Shown here piece after piece: positions 6,585-15,593 of a DNA stretch of 64,000 nt. The stretch covers positions 1 to 64,000 of the forward strand of contig NZ_PDUD01000051.1 in assembly GCF_002646595.1 (NCBI RefSeq), given 5' to 3'. A program made the translations under genes and the position numbers. How positions within the stretch are numbered: the first letter of the stretch is position 1; each line of letters opens with the position of its first letter. The stretch comes from Flavilitoribacter nigricans DSM 23189 = NBRC 102662. GTDB lineage: Bacteria; Bacteroidota; Bacteroidia; Chitinophagales; Saprospiraceae. A model generated the notes under the pieces. That model ran no database searches. It had not been told where the DNA came from and saw nothing but the letters and a program-made list of their open reading frames with translations.

Positions 6585-9503
6585 ATGTACTTTACCAGAA
6601 CAAGCTATACCCTTGCTTTGGGCTACCTTTTTTGCCTTTTGGCCTGCGGCACAACCTCCAGATCACCACTGGAGACTTCAGCCGATCTGCCCACGGAGCT
6701 CAACGTTCGTACCGCAACTTCCTATCTGAGTTTTAATCCGGATGATGCCTCCCTGCCGATCTTCCGGGACGGACAAGCAGCGCCCATCCTCATCGACGAA
6801 AGCGACTTCCCGGGGGTGGCCAGGGTAGCCGGTCATCTGGCGGCCGATCTGGAAATGACCACGGGCAGGCTACCGGAAACTCTTTCCCATTCTACTGAAC
6901 AAACAATACCCCTCGCCATCATCGTCGGCACCCTGGGGAAGAGCCGCCTGATCGATCAACTGGCGGCGGCAGGAAAAATACCCGCGGCTGCCCTCCAGGG
7001 CCGGTGGGAAAAATTCTACCTGACCACTGTAGATAAACCCTTCGAAAATATTGAGCGCGCCCTCGTGATCGCCGGCTCCGATAAGCGGGGAACGATCTAC
7101 GGCATGTTCGACCTTTCCGAAAAAATGGGCGTATCTCCATGGAACTGGTGGGCCGATGTGCCGGTGGAGCGGCAAAGCTTTTTGGGTATTCGACCCGGCC
7201 TCTACACCGACGGCGAACCCAAGGTGAAATACCGCGGTATTTTTATCAACGACGAAGCGCCCGCCCTTTCCGGCTGGGTCCACGAGAACTACGGCAAATT
7301 CAACCACGAATTTTACGGTAAAGTGTTTGAACTCATCCTGCGTATGAAGGGCAACTACCTGTGGCCCGCCATGTGGGGCCGGGCCATCTACGACGATGAT
7401 CCGCGCAGTCCGGAACTGGCGGACGAATACGGGGTCGTACTGGGCACTTCCCACCACGAACCACTGATGCGGGCCCATGTGGAATGGGATCGCTACGGGG
7501 AAGGCGCCTGGAATTATAATACCAATCCCACCGTATTGCAGGATTTCTGGCGCAAGGGCATCCAGCGGATGGGCGATAACGAAAGTATCGTCTCCATCGG
7601 GATGCGTGGGGATGGGGATGAGCCCATGTCCGAAGAAAGCAATATCGCCCTGCTCGAAAAGATCGTCCGGGATCAACGGGAGATCATCGCGGCGGAGACC
7701 GGAAAAGCCGTGGAACAGACGCCCCAGATGTGGGCGCTCTACAAGGAGGTACAGGAATACTACGATAAGGGCATGCGGGTGCCGGATGATGTCACCCTCC
7801 TGCTCTGTGATGATAACTGGGGTAATATTCGCAAACTGCCCCCGCCGGATGCACCGGCGCGCAGCGGCGGTTACGGCATTTATTATCACTACGATTATGT
7901 GGGTGGGCCGCGTAATTACAAATGGATCAATACGAACAATATCGCCCGGGTATGGGAGCAGATGCAGATGGCCTACGAGCATCAGGTCCGGCAGGTCTGG
8001 ATCGTCAATGTCGGTGACATCAAACCCATGGAACTGCCTACCCAGTTCTTTCTGGATCTGGCCTGGGATCCGGAACAGCTCGACCACGAGCAGATGACGC
8101 GCTATACCCGGCAGTGGGCCCACCAGCAATTCAATGACTTTCGCACCGGGGAGATCGCGTACCTGCTGGACCAATACAGCAAATTCAACAGCCGCCGCAA
8201 ACCGGAGCTGCTAAACCTGCCCACCTACAGCCTGACGCAGTACGATGAAGCCGCCGGGATCGTAGCGGATTACAAGGCACTGGAAGCCCGGGCCCGGAGC
8301 ATCCTGAATGACATCCCGGTGGCCTACCACGATGCTTTTTACCAACTCGTCTACTTTCCCATTGCCGCCAGCGCCAACCTCAACGAATTGTACTTTTCCC
8401 GTAATGTCAATCAGTGGTACGCCGCTCAGGGCCGGGTGGCCACCAACCGCTGGGCGGAAAAGGTAAAGGCCTGTTTTACACGGGATTCACTCCTGACCTA
8501 TTACCACAACCACCTTCTGGCGGACGGCAAATGGAATCACCTGATGGATCAGACCCACATCGGTTATACCTACTGGCAGCAACCGCCGAACAACAATATG
8601 CCCGAGCTCACCTACCTCCAGCCGGAGGACCGGGGCCGGCTAGGTGTCTGGCTCCCGGGGCAGGACCGGGAAGTGCAGGAAAAGGAATTCAATACGCTGC
8701 CGACCCTTTACCCCCAATTGCAGGAAACTACTTTCCTGAAATTGTTCAATACCGGGAAAACGCCACTTTCCTATCAGATCAGTAGCAACCAGGACTGGGT
8801 AAAACCGGAAGTGACCAGCGGGCTCATCACAACGGAGCAACGTATCGGGATCGGGATAGACTGGGAGCAGTTGCCGCCGGAAGCATCCGACGCCCAACTT
8901 ACCGTAAGTAGCCCCGGACAGGATCCCCGGACCATCCACCTGTATGTAAACCGCAACAATATACCCCACCAGAGTTCCCTGTATGTGGAACAGAACGATG
9001 TGGTCAGCATCAAGGCGGAATCCGGCTATATTGCCCACAATGGCGCGGGGATCGAATGGCGAACGATCCGGAATTACGGGCGCACCGGGGATGGGATCAA
9101 AGCCTTCCCCAGTACAGTTACCATCGCACCGGATCAGTTGAGTGAGGATACGCCCCATCTGACGTACGATTTCCATCTGGCCAGCGGCGGTGATTTTGAC
9201 ATCAAACTACTATTGGGGCCCACCATTGATTTTTACGATAAAGGGGGCCTGCTTACCGCTATTTCGATTGACGGCCAGACGCCCCGGGTACTGAATATCC
9301 ACGATCCGGAGCAATACCGCTGGGATCGTTCTGTGAGTCGCAATGTCAACGAGGTAACTACCCGCAGCTTTATTCCTCCGGGGAAACACCAGCTCAAGAT
9401 CTGGCACCTCGATCCGGGGATCGTCTTCGAAAAGATCGTGCTGTCCCGGAGCGGTAAAAAGGACAATACCTTTCTCGGACCGCCGCCTACCTTCAAACGA
9501 TAA
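6585..9503 (+). CDS. GH115 xylan alpha-1,2-glucuronidase
   Basis: A 972-residue lipoprotein (signal ending LLAC, C21) with the full-length GH115 architecture. The N-terminal hexosaminidase-like domain is followed by a TIM barrel (about 210-560) with PKVKYRGIFINDE, MKGNYLWPAMW, SIGMRGDGDEPM, LLLCDDNWGNIRKLP and WIVNVGDIKPMELP, then a helical region and a C-terminal beta-sandwich (about 700-970). GH115 enzymes remove (4-O-methyl)glucuronic acid from internal xylose residues of polymeric or long xylan chains. It complements the GH67 at 27738, which normally acts only at the non-reducing end. It sits 72 bases after GH10 and 28 bases before GH43 in the same operon. Confidence 0.97.
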   Translation: MYFTRTSYTLALGYLFCLLACGTTSRSPLETSADLPTELNVRTATSYLSFNPDDASLPIFRDGQAAPILIDESDFPGVARVAGHLAADLEMTTGRLPETLSHSTEQTIPLAIIVGTLGKSRLIDQLAAAGKIPAAALQGRWEKFYLTTVDKPFENIERALVIAGSDKRGTIYGMFDLSEKMGVSPWNWWADVPVERQSFLGIRPGLYTDGEPKVKYRGIFINDEAPALSGWVHENYGKFNHEFYGKVFELILRMKGNYLWPAMWGRAIYDDDPRSPELADEYGVVLGTSHHEPLMRAHVEWDRYGEGAWNYNTNPTVLQDFWRKGIQRMGDNESIVSIGMRGDGDEPMSEESNIALLEKIVRDQREIIAAETGKAVEQTPQMWALYKEVQEYYDKGMRVPDDVTLLLCDDNWGNIRKLPPPDAPARSGGYGIYYHYDYVGGPRNYKWINTNNIARVWEQMQMAYEHQVRQVWIVNVGDIKPMELPTQFFLDLAWDPEQLDHEQMTRYTRQWAHQQFNDFRTGEIAYLLDQYSKFNSRRKPELLNLPTYSLTQYDEAAGIVADYKALEARARSILNDIPVAYHDAFYQLVYFPIAASANLNELYFSRNVNQWYAAQGRVATNRWAEKVKACFTRDSLLTYYHNHLLADGKWNHLMDQTHIGYTYWQQPPNNNMPELTYLQPEDRGRLGVWLPGQDREVQEKEFNTLPTLYPQLQETTFLKLFNTGKTPLSYQISSNQDWVKPEVTSGLITTEQRIGIGIDWEQLPPEASDAQLTVSSPGQDPRTIHLYVNRNNIPHQSSLYVEQNDVVSIKAESGYIAHNGAGIEWRTIRNYGRTGDGIKAFPSTVTIAPDQLSEDTPHLTYDFHLASGGDFDIKLLLGPTIDFYDKGGLLTAISIDGQTPRVLNIHDPEQYRWDRSVSRNVNEVTTRSFIPPGKHQLKIWHLDPGIVFEKIVLSRSGKKDNTFLGPPPTFKR

Positions 9504-9531
9504 ATCCTAAAAGCTCAAAATGTCCGCATCT

Positions 9532-11214
9532 ATGAAAAATAAATTTTGGTATCTGCTATTACTATCCGGACTCTTCCTCAGCGCCTGTATGAAACCCACA
9601 ACTACCGGGGAAGAACCGCCAATTACTGACGCTCCCCGGGCAACCAGCGTGCAAAATCCAATCCTGGCGGGTTTCAATCCCGATCCCAGTATCTGCCGGG
9701 TGAGTGACGACTATTACCTCGTCAATTCCTCCTTTGCTTACTTTCCCGGCATCCCCATTCTGCACAGTAAGGACCTCATCCACTGGGAACAGATCGGTGC
9801 CGCCATCGACCGCACCGAACAGGTAGACCTGAGCGAGCAGGGGATCTCCCGCGGATTCTTTGCCCCGGCGATCAGTTATGATGACGGTTGGTTCTATATC
9901 ATCTGCACGCTGATCGACAATGGCGGAAATTTCATAGTAAGATCGAGACAGCCGGAAGGTCCCTATTCCGAACCTTACTGGTTGCCGGAACTGAACGGAG
10001 GTATTGATCCTTCTCTGTTTTTTGATAAAAATGGGAAAGCTTATGTCGTTTATAACCACGGGGCGCCCGACCGCAAGCCGCTCTACAGCGGACACCGTAC
10101 GATCCGGATGCGCGAACTCAATAAGGAAACCCTCCAGGTAGTGGGTGAAGAATTGCTGCTGGTCAACGGCGGGGTCGATATCAGTCAGGAACCGGTCTGG
10201 ATCGAAGCGCCGCACATTTACCAGAAGGACGGTTATTACTACCTCATGTGTGCCGAGGGTGGCACCGGATACAACCACTCGGAGGTGATCTTCAGATCCG
10301 AAAAAGTTAGCGGACCGTACGTTCCCCACACCGAAAATCCTATTCTCACCCAAAGGCATCTGGACCGAAACCGACCCCACCCGATCACTACCGCCGGCCA
10401 CGCCGATCTGGTTGAATTGCCATCCGGAGAGTGGTGGGCTGTATTTCTGGCCTGCCGTCCCTACCGGGGGGATCATTTCAATACGGGCCGGGAAACCTTT
10501 CTGGCTCCGGTAAAATGGATCGACGGCTGGCCCGTGATCAACCCGGACTTTGAGGAAGTGCAATACGAATATCCCGCTCCGGCCACCGCCCAAACTTCCA
10601 CGGCCTCGGTCCCGCTCAACGGGCAGTTCAACTACCACATCGATTTCACCCAGCCGCTGGACCCGAGGTGGCTTTTCCTGCGGAATGTGAAAGAAGCCTG
10701 GTACCAGTCCGACACCGACGCGGGGACCCTTAGCCTCCAGCTTCGCCCCGAAACCATCGCCGAGCGGGGCAATCCATCCCTGATGTTGCGACGCCAGACT
10801 CACCTGAACGGCCAGATCACAACCTATATGGAATTTACTCCGGAACAGGAGCAGGAAATGGCGGGACTGCTGATCCTGCAAAATCAGGACCACTACTATT
10901 TCATCAACAAAACCGCCGATAAGCTCCAGTTACTAAAACAAACGGAAGCGGGCTACGAAACCCTGGCGGAACAATCCTACACGCCGGTTGGTGTGCACCT
11001 CCGGATCGAAGCCCGGGGAGACCAGTACAACTTCTCCTACAGTGAGAACGGCGTGGATTTTACCAGTCTGCTGGACGGCGTGGACGCTACCTACCTGAGT
11101 ACGGAAACTGCCGGTGGTTTTGTCGGTTGCCTGTACGGGCTTTACGCTACTTCCAACGGTGAGCCGAGTAAGGCGCAGGCGGTATTCGACTACGTGGAGA
11201 TCAAAAATGAATAG
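9532..11214 (+). CDS. GH43 beta-xylosidase / arabinofuranosidase lipoprotein
   Basis: The start at 9532 (MKNKFW) is preferred to 9520 because it begins directly at a lipoprotein signal ending LSAC (C19). The 560-residue protein has an N-terminal five-bladed propeller with the GH43 triad: general base D51 (FNPDPS), pKa-modulating D159 (GGIDPS) and acid E225 (WIEAPHIY). A C-terminal beta-sandwich (about residues 365-560) matches the accessory domain of xylosidase-type GH43 enzymes. It most likely hydrolyses xylo-oligosaccharides or arabinose branches with inversion. It is the third gene of the xylan operon; subfamily and aglycone preference cannot be fixed by eye. Confidence 0.95.
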   Translation: MKNKFWYLLLLSGLFLSACMKPTTTGEEPPITDAPRATSVQNPILAGFNPDPSICRVSDDYYLVNSSFAYFPGIPILHSKDLIHWEQIGAAIDRTEQVDLSEQGISRGFFAPAISYDDGWFYIICTLIDNGGNFIVRSRQPEGPYSEPYWLPELNGGIDPSLFFDKNGKAYVVYNHGAPDRKPLYSGHRTIRMRELNKETLQVVGEELLLVNGGVDISQEPVWIEAPHIYQKDGYYYLMCAEGGTGYNHSEVIFRSEKVSGPYVPHTENPILTQRHLDRNRPHPITTAGHADLVELPSGEWWAVFLACRPYRGDHFNTGRETFLAPVKWIDGWPVINPDFEEVQYEYPAPATAQTSTASVPLNGQFNYHIDFTQPLDPRWLFLRNVKEAWYQSDTDAGTLSLQLRPETIAERGNPSLMLRRQTHLNGQITTYMEFTPEQEQEMAGLLILQNQDHYYFINKTADKLQLLKQTEAGYETLAEQSYTPVGVHLRIEARGDQYNFSYSENGVDFTSLLDGVDATYLSTETAGGFVGCLYGLYATSNGEPSKAQAVFDYVEIKNE

Positions 11215-11303
11215 CACAAGTGACCATCCCTGCGCAAAAAAAAGTATATCAATATAACAGCCCGATCTCAAAAAATAAAAATTTGATCATTCTAAACAGC
11301 ACT

Positions 11304-12608
11304 ATGAAAATTAAGATCAGTCCCCTTACGCCGCTACTCTGTTGCCTCTCCCTCTGGATCATGACGAGCGGATGCGAAAAAGAGAATACCACCCCGGGGA
11401 TGCAAGAAGATCCCTTTACCATCACCATTCAGACCGACCAGCAGTACCAGACCATCGCCGGATTCGGCGGGGCCAACCGGATGTGGGGAACGCAATTCCT
11501 CAAACCCGCGGAGGCGGAAAAAGCATTTAGTGTAGATGGTGACGGCCTTGGCCTGAGCATTTTTCGGGTCCGGATCGCCTCTAATCCGGCCGAATGGCCG
11601 CTCATTCTGGAATCGGTACAGGAAGCTACCCGTTACGGGGTGAAGATCCAGGCGTCTCCCTGGTCTCCCCCGGCCGAACTGAAGAGCAATGGTAGTGAGA
11701 TCGGCGGCTACCTGCTGCCGGAACATTACGGTGCCTTCAAGGATCACATCAATGAGTTTGTGCAGTACATGGCGGACAACGGCGTGGACATTTACGCCGT
11801 TTCTATCCAGAATGAGCCGGACATCCAGGTCAGTTACGAATCCTGCGACTGGTCGCCGGCCGCAATGATCGATTTTATCAGTCAATATGGCCACCTCATC
11901 GAGGGTACACGACTCGCCGCTCCGGAATCTTTTAATTTTAATTCCTCCTTCACCAATGCGCTGCTCAATGATACCGAAGCCGTAAAGAACATCGATATCG
12001 TAGCCGGCCATATCTACGGAGGCGGGCTGGCCCCGCTACCCCTGGCCGAAAGCGAAGATAAAGAGATCTGGATGACAGAATATTTGCTCAATCTGAATAC
12101 CGGAAATGCCGGGGCTGCCCCCTGGACCTCCTACGACGAAGCCGCCAAATGGGCGGAAAGCCTGACCATGCTCAACACCGTCCACGAAGCCATGACGCAC
12201 AACTGGAATGCCTATATCTGGTGGTATCTGCAGCGCTATTATTCATTCATCGGCGACGGCGAGCAGGGTACTACCGAAGGCGAGATCCTCAAAAGAGGAT
12301 ACGCTTTTTCCCATTTTTCCAAATACGTTCGGCCCGGCTCGGTGCGGGTGGGCACTCAGGCCAGTGAGGACACTCCATTGAACATTACTGCTTACGAAAG
12401 CGACCGGCAGATCGTAGTGGTAGTGGTTAATCCCGGTGCTGTGGCCGTTGGGAATGTAAACTTTACCATGCCTTCCGCTGCTTCGGCCAAGGCCTACGCC
12501 ACCTCCGCTATCCTGACCGTACAGGAAAGGCCGGTCGATGTGCAGAGTGATCGGGTGATCACCGGCATACTGCCCGAAAGTGTAACAACGATCGTGATCG
12601 AAAAATAG
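11304..12608 (+). CDS. GH30 (glucurono)xylanase-type lipoprotein
   Basis: The start at 11304 (MKIKISPLTP) places a lipoprotein signal with C24 at the N-terminus; the frame is open 84 bases further upstream without coding character. The 434-residue protein has the GH30 (alpha/beta)8 barrel and beta side domain. Acid/base E171 is in AVSIQNEPD and nucleophile E259 in WMTEYLLN. The SYESCDWSP segment after the acid/base resembles the subfamily that cleaves xylan relative to a glucuronic acid side chain. With GH115 and GH67 in the same locus, a glucuronoxylanase role fits. It ends the operon and is convergent with the small lipoprotein at 12629. Confidence 0.92.
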   Translation: MKIKISPLTPLLCCLSLWIMTSGCEKENTTPGMQEDPFTITIQTDQQYQTIAGFGGANRMWGTQFLKPAEAEKAFSVDGDGLGLSIFRVRIASNPAEWPLILESVQEATRYGVKIQASPWSPPAELKSNGSEIGGYLLPEHYGAFKDHINEFVQYMADNGVDIYAVSIQNEPDIQVSYESCDWSPAAMIDFISQYGHLIEGTRLAAPESFNFNSSFTNALLNDTEAVKNIDIVAGHIYGGGLAPLPLAESEDKEIWMTEYLLNLNTGNAGAAPWTSYDEAAKWAESLTMLNTVHEAMTHNWNAYIWWYLQRYYSFIGDGEQGTTEGEILKRGYAFSHFSKYVRPGSVRVGTQASEDTPLNITAYESDRQIVVVVVNPGAVAVGNVNFTMPSAASAKAYATSAILTVQERPVDVQSDRVITGILPESVTTIVIEK

Positions 12609-12628
12609 ACGGAGGACGATCTGCTCCC

Positions 12629-13159
12629 CTACTCCATCCGACGGTACAGATACATATTGCCGTCGGACGGAGTGGCATCCAGGAAAATATTATCACTGCA
12701 AAAGGTGGTGAATCCGAGATAGCCGGTTTCATCCGGCGTGGTTTTCAGCCAGTAGTAATTACTGCCGCCGGAGTTTACCTCCATGACCTCCCAAGCGTAG
12801 GTGGCTAGGGTGTCCCGGAAGGCATTGGTGAATTGAAAGGATAGCGATCCGGCCTCAATGTTCAGATAAGCACAGGGCTGGGAATAAGAGGGGATCCAGC
12901 CTTCCCCGTGACCGACCAGTTCCCATTCTCCGATGAGATTATTTTCGACCTCAGTTTTGGTCGTCAGCCGGTTTTCTAAACATGCTTCCATCAGGGAACG
13001 CTCGGTCTCATCGATCAGGCCCTCCATGCTTGCATCATTCTGAGTAAAGACGCATTCGTAAATCTTTTCGGGGCCGCTTACCGTCTCCTTACGACAGGAC
13101 ATCAGGAGTACGACGAGAAGAAGCATAGCGCCTACGGGAATTAAGATCCTCATTTTCAA
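12629..13159 (-). CDS. Small lipoprotein, possible lipocalin-like fold
   Basis: A 176-residue protein with a signal ending LLMSC (C21). The mature part has an N-terminal helix-like stretch with two cysteines and then LIGEWELVGHGEG at the start of a beta-rich region. A GxW-type start followed by short beta strands is common to lipocalin-like lipoproteins of Bacteroidota, but I see no diagnostic motif, so this is a shape-based guess. It is convergent with the GH30 gene (20 bases between stops) and lies downstream of the GH10-T9SS gene beyond a terminator, so it is probably its own transcript. Confidence 0.65.
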   Translation of the reverse strand: MKMRILIPVGAMLLLVVLLMSCRKETVSGPEKIYECVFTQNDASMEGLIDETERSLMEACLENRLTTKTEVENNLIGEWELVGHGEGWIPSYSQPCAYLNIEAGSLSFQFTNAFRDTLATYAWEVMEVNSGGSNYYWLKTTPDETGYLGFTTFCSDNIFLDATPSDGNMYLYRRME

Positions 13160-13258
13160 TTTTTTATAAATTCTAAACTGTACCTGTTCAGACAGAAATT
13201 GAAAGCAGGAAGGTTGGGTCGTCGCAATTTTTTAACGCAGCAACGATCGGTAGAAGGC

Positions 13259-13289
13259 AAAAAAATTGCACGGGTCCAGACCCGTGCAA
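13259..13289 (-). terminator. Rho-independent terminator after the minus-strand GH10 gene
   Basis: A perfect 10-bp stem, ttgcacgggt / acccgtgcaa, is followed on the minus strand by seven T residues (A run at 13259-13265). It lies 27 bases past the stop codon of the secreted xylanase. Confidence 0.93.
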
Positions 13290-13316
13290 CCGAAACACAA
13301 CTTTAATAATTCAAAA

Positions 13317-15140
13317 CTATTTCACCATAAGCTTTTTAGTGTAGACCTGTTGTTGATTTTGCAGTTTTAGAAGGTATAAACCCGGTGGAAGATCTCGCTG
13401 CAGCTCAAACGTATTTCCGTTCAACTGCGCCTGCCGGACCAGGGTTCCGGCGGAGTTAAACAACTGAACGCCGGTCGGGCCTTCCAGCCCTTCCACTTTT
13501 AGCGGTCCTCCACTCAGCGGATTGGGATAGATCGAGATTCGGTCCGCGGACCCCAAGGGCGGGCGTACGCTGACCGGGCTGCTTTCCACGTATCCCCGCA
13601 GCCAGACCAGGGCCGGGCGCTCGGTAACCCCATCCTGGTCGACGAGATAAGCTCTCTGCTCGGTGCGCCACATTCCGGTACGGAATCCCCAGAGGGTGAT
13701 CCCGCGTACGGCCGGATGTTCCCAGAAAACCGGAAATACGCGCTGGTATTCGGCCAGTTGTCCCTGATCGGTAGCGCCGTCAATATCCAGTTCGGTGACG
13801 TACAGCGGTAGGCCCGTTTCGGCCAAATCATCCAGATTGTTCCGGAGCTGGCTGGCGCTGGCATTGCGCGTAGAGAAAGCATGGGCCTGCACCCCGATCT
13901 GATCGATCAGTTCTTCTGCCTGTAGCAAATTGATGATCTCGAGGTAGTCTCTGACATTACTGGCACTATTGACAATATTGTAATCGTTGAGCATCAGTTC
14001 CGCTTCGGGAAAATACTGCCGGGCCAGGCGAAAGGCTTCCAATATCCAATCCCAGCCGCTGGAACCGGCTCCCCCCAGCGCTTCCAGATAATTACCACCG
14101 CCGCTACCACTGCTGTTGGGCGGATCGTGCAGCGGCTCGTTGACCACTTCGATAAAATCGATATCCTCGTAGCGGTCGGCCAGAGCCTGGAACCACTCCT
14201 TGATCTCTTCGAGCTGTTCGGCCGGCGGCAGATTCTCTATCCAGGCGGGCTGTTGATTACCCCAAACCAGAACGTGTAACTTGAAAGGAAAATCGTTATC
14301 CTTGGCCAGAGCGTAAGCCGCGTCCAGCGCCGCCCAGTTCATATTATCCGGGCTGCCTTCAACGCTGCCCCACTTTCCGGCGTTTTCCGGAGTCACCTGA
14401 TTCCAGTAGTTGGCAAAACCGGGTAACTGGCTGGTGCTGTAAACATTGCCCAAAAATTTATCCTGACCTTCGGCTATCGGTGGCAGGCCCGGGCCGCCCC
14501 CGTCCATATCCGGGGAACCCGCTTCTACCAGATCCAGATTTTGCACGGTGTAGAAATAATCGGCCCGTGCGAACGCTATTTTGTCAATATCCAGTCCGTC
14601 TTCCCGGGCGCCGATCTGAAAGGTCTGGGTCAGCGCATCCGCCGTCACTTCGAAGGTACGGGGGGCTTCGTCGCCGGAATATTCCGAGAGGTTGATCCAC
14701 TTCCATACCGATTGGCCCGCACCACCCGCGCCGGAAACGGTTTCGCCGGCGGCAGTATAGCCAATGGAATGAATGTTGTTGGCCCGAATCCAGCCCGCGT
14801 CCGCATAGGGCTGGATCCCGAAGCCGTTGCCGTAAAAAAAGCTGTCATCGTCCGCACCACCGGCTCCGACCCGTAAACGTACGTATAGGTCGTAGGTTTG
14901 TGCTTCCGGAAAAGTAATGTCTACCGTGATCACCCGGGCATCGGCTTCCGGATGGCCGGCGGTGCCGTTGGTCGTAATGGAAACATAAGTGCCACCTTCT
15001 GTCTCCGAAACGGAAAAATCGCCGCCGACCGTGCCGTTCTCCAATTCGATGATCACCGGTAGATCCTGCCCCGCCAGCGGCCGGGCGATCCATAAACTAA
15101 AGAATAACGCAAAGCTCAAATACCTGAATGGTTTCATCAT
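13317..15140 (-). CDS. Secreted CBM-GH10 xylanase with T9SS sorting domain
   Basis: A 607-residue multidomain enzyme. A signal peptide (to about G24) is followed by a beta-sandwich carbohydrate-binding module (about 27-195, starting IELENGTVGG), then a GH10 barrel (about 220-515) with acid/base E335 in EVVNEPLHDP and nucleophile E450 in YVTELDIDG, and finally a type A T9SS sorting domain (about 530-607, ISIYPNPLSGG to the terminal KKLMVK). It is therefore exported and released or surface-attached by the type IX system, and is the likely first attacker of polymeric xylan. It faces away from susC across a control region with two operator copies and ends at a strong terminator. Confidence 0.95.
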   Translation of the reverse strand: MMKPFRYLSFALFFSLWIARPLAGQDLPVIIELENGTVGGDFSVSETEGGTYVSITTNGTAGHPEADARVITVDITFPEAQTYDLYVRLRVGAGGADDDSFFYGNGFGIQPYADAGWIRANNIHSIGYTAAGETVSGAGGAGQSVWKWINLSEYSGDEAPRTFEVTADALTQTFQIGAREDGLDIDKIAFARADYFYTVQNLDLVEAGSPDMDGGGPGLPPIAEGQDKFLGNVYSTSQLPGFANYWNQVTPENAGKWGSVEGSPDNMNWAALDAAYALAKDNDFPFKLHVLVWGNQQPAWIENLPPAEQLEEIKEWFQALADRYEDIDFIEVVNEPLHDPPNSSGSGGGNYLEALGGAGSSGWDWILEAFRLARQYFPEAELMLNDYNIVNSASNVRDYLEIINLLQAEELIDQIGVQAHAFSTRNASASQLRNNLDDLAETGLPLYVTELDIDGATDQGQLAEYQRVFPVFWEHPAVRGITLWGFRTGMWRTEQRAYLVDQDGVTERPALVWLRGYVESSPVSVRPPLGSADRISIYPNPLSGGPLKVEGLEGPTGVQLFNSAGTLVRQAQLNGNTFELQRDLPPGLYLLKLQNQQQVYTKKLMVK

Positions 15141-15188
15141 TTCGTGTATGTCGGTTTAATAGTTCCAATGCCTGATCTTCTGCATTTG

Positions 15189-15198
15189 CAATCGATTG
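15189..15198. promoter_or_regulatory. Predicted LacI-type operator O2 (CAATCGATTG)
   Basis: The palindrome lies 49 bases upstream of the minus-strand GH10-T9SS start codon and is extended by TG on the left (tgCAATCGATTGac). It probably controls that gene. I could not find a convincing TAnnTTTG element at the expected distance on the minus strand. Confidence 0.72.
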
Positions 15199-15349
15199 AC
15201 TGCTTTTGCTGGTAAATTCCGGGAAAAGCGGCCGTTTTGTCGGTAGCGGTACGATCAAAATTTCAAAAAAACCACTAGATAAGTAATAAACACTACAAAT
15301 TGGCCGAAATTCAGTATAAGATTTTGCAAAAGATCGACGCAAATATAAA

Positions 15350-15359
15350 CAATCGATTG
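15350..15359. promoter_or_regulatory. Predicted LacI-type operator O3 (CAATCGATTG)
   Basis: The palindrome (aaaCAATCGATTGcgtaaa) lies in the susC-side half of the divergent region. Its right half contributes the TTG of the predicted -33 element of the susC promoter, so a bound repressor would block RNA polymerase. Confidence 0.78.
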
Positions 15360-15387
15360 CGTAAATTATAGAACATTATTACATTTG
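15357..15387 (+). promoter_or_regulatory. Predicted Bacteroidota promoter for the xylan susC operon
   Basis: TTG at 15357-15359 and TACATTTG at 15380-15387 match the Bacteroidota -33 TTTG and -7 TAnnTTTG elements with a 20-base gap. The predicted RNA would have a leader of about 200 bases before the susC start codon. Confidence 0.65.
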
Positions 15388-15593
15388 TAAGTAGAAGCTA
15401 ATTGGATTTTACCTTTCAGGGCTCGCAGGAGGCCTTTTAAACATCCAATCGGAAGAGCGATCTGCTCCGGTCATTTCCGGAGGTTTGGCACTCGACAGTA
15501 TCGTTCTCCGGTTCCTGAACTTTCACTTCACATTCTAAAAGGTTTTTTCCGGGAAGCTTCTATCAAAATTTTAATACGAAAAACCAATAGTTT
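15388..15593 (+). promoter_or_regulatory. Long 5' leader of the xylan susC mRNA
   Basis: About 200 bases without a gene lie between the predicted promoter and the susC ATG. They include small stems such as gagc-gatct-gctc and a pyrimidine-rich middle. Long leaders are common on sus-type operons and can be targets of post-transcriptional control; no known riboswitch is recognisable. Confidence 0.4.

Noticed and set aside
6870-8174. Long minus-strand open frame (434 codons) inside GH115
   Set aside because: It is antisense to the GH115 catalytic barrel, has no signal or motif, and reflects codon bias of the real gene.
15121-15190. TAnnTTTG promoter for the minus-strand GH10-T9SS gene
   Set aside because: I looked 18-21 bases from operator O2 on the minus strand and found no acceptable match.
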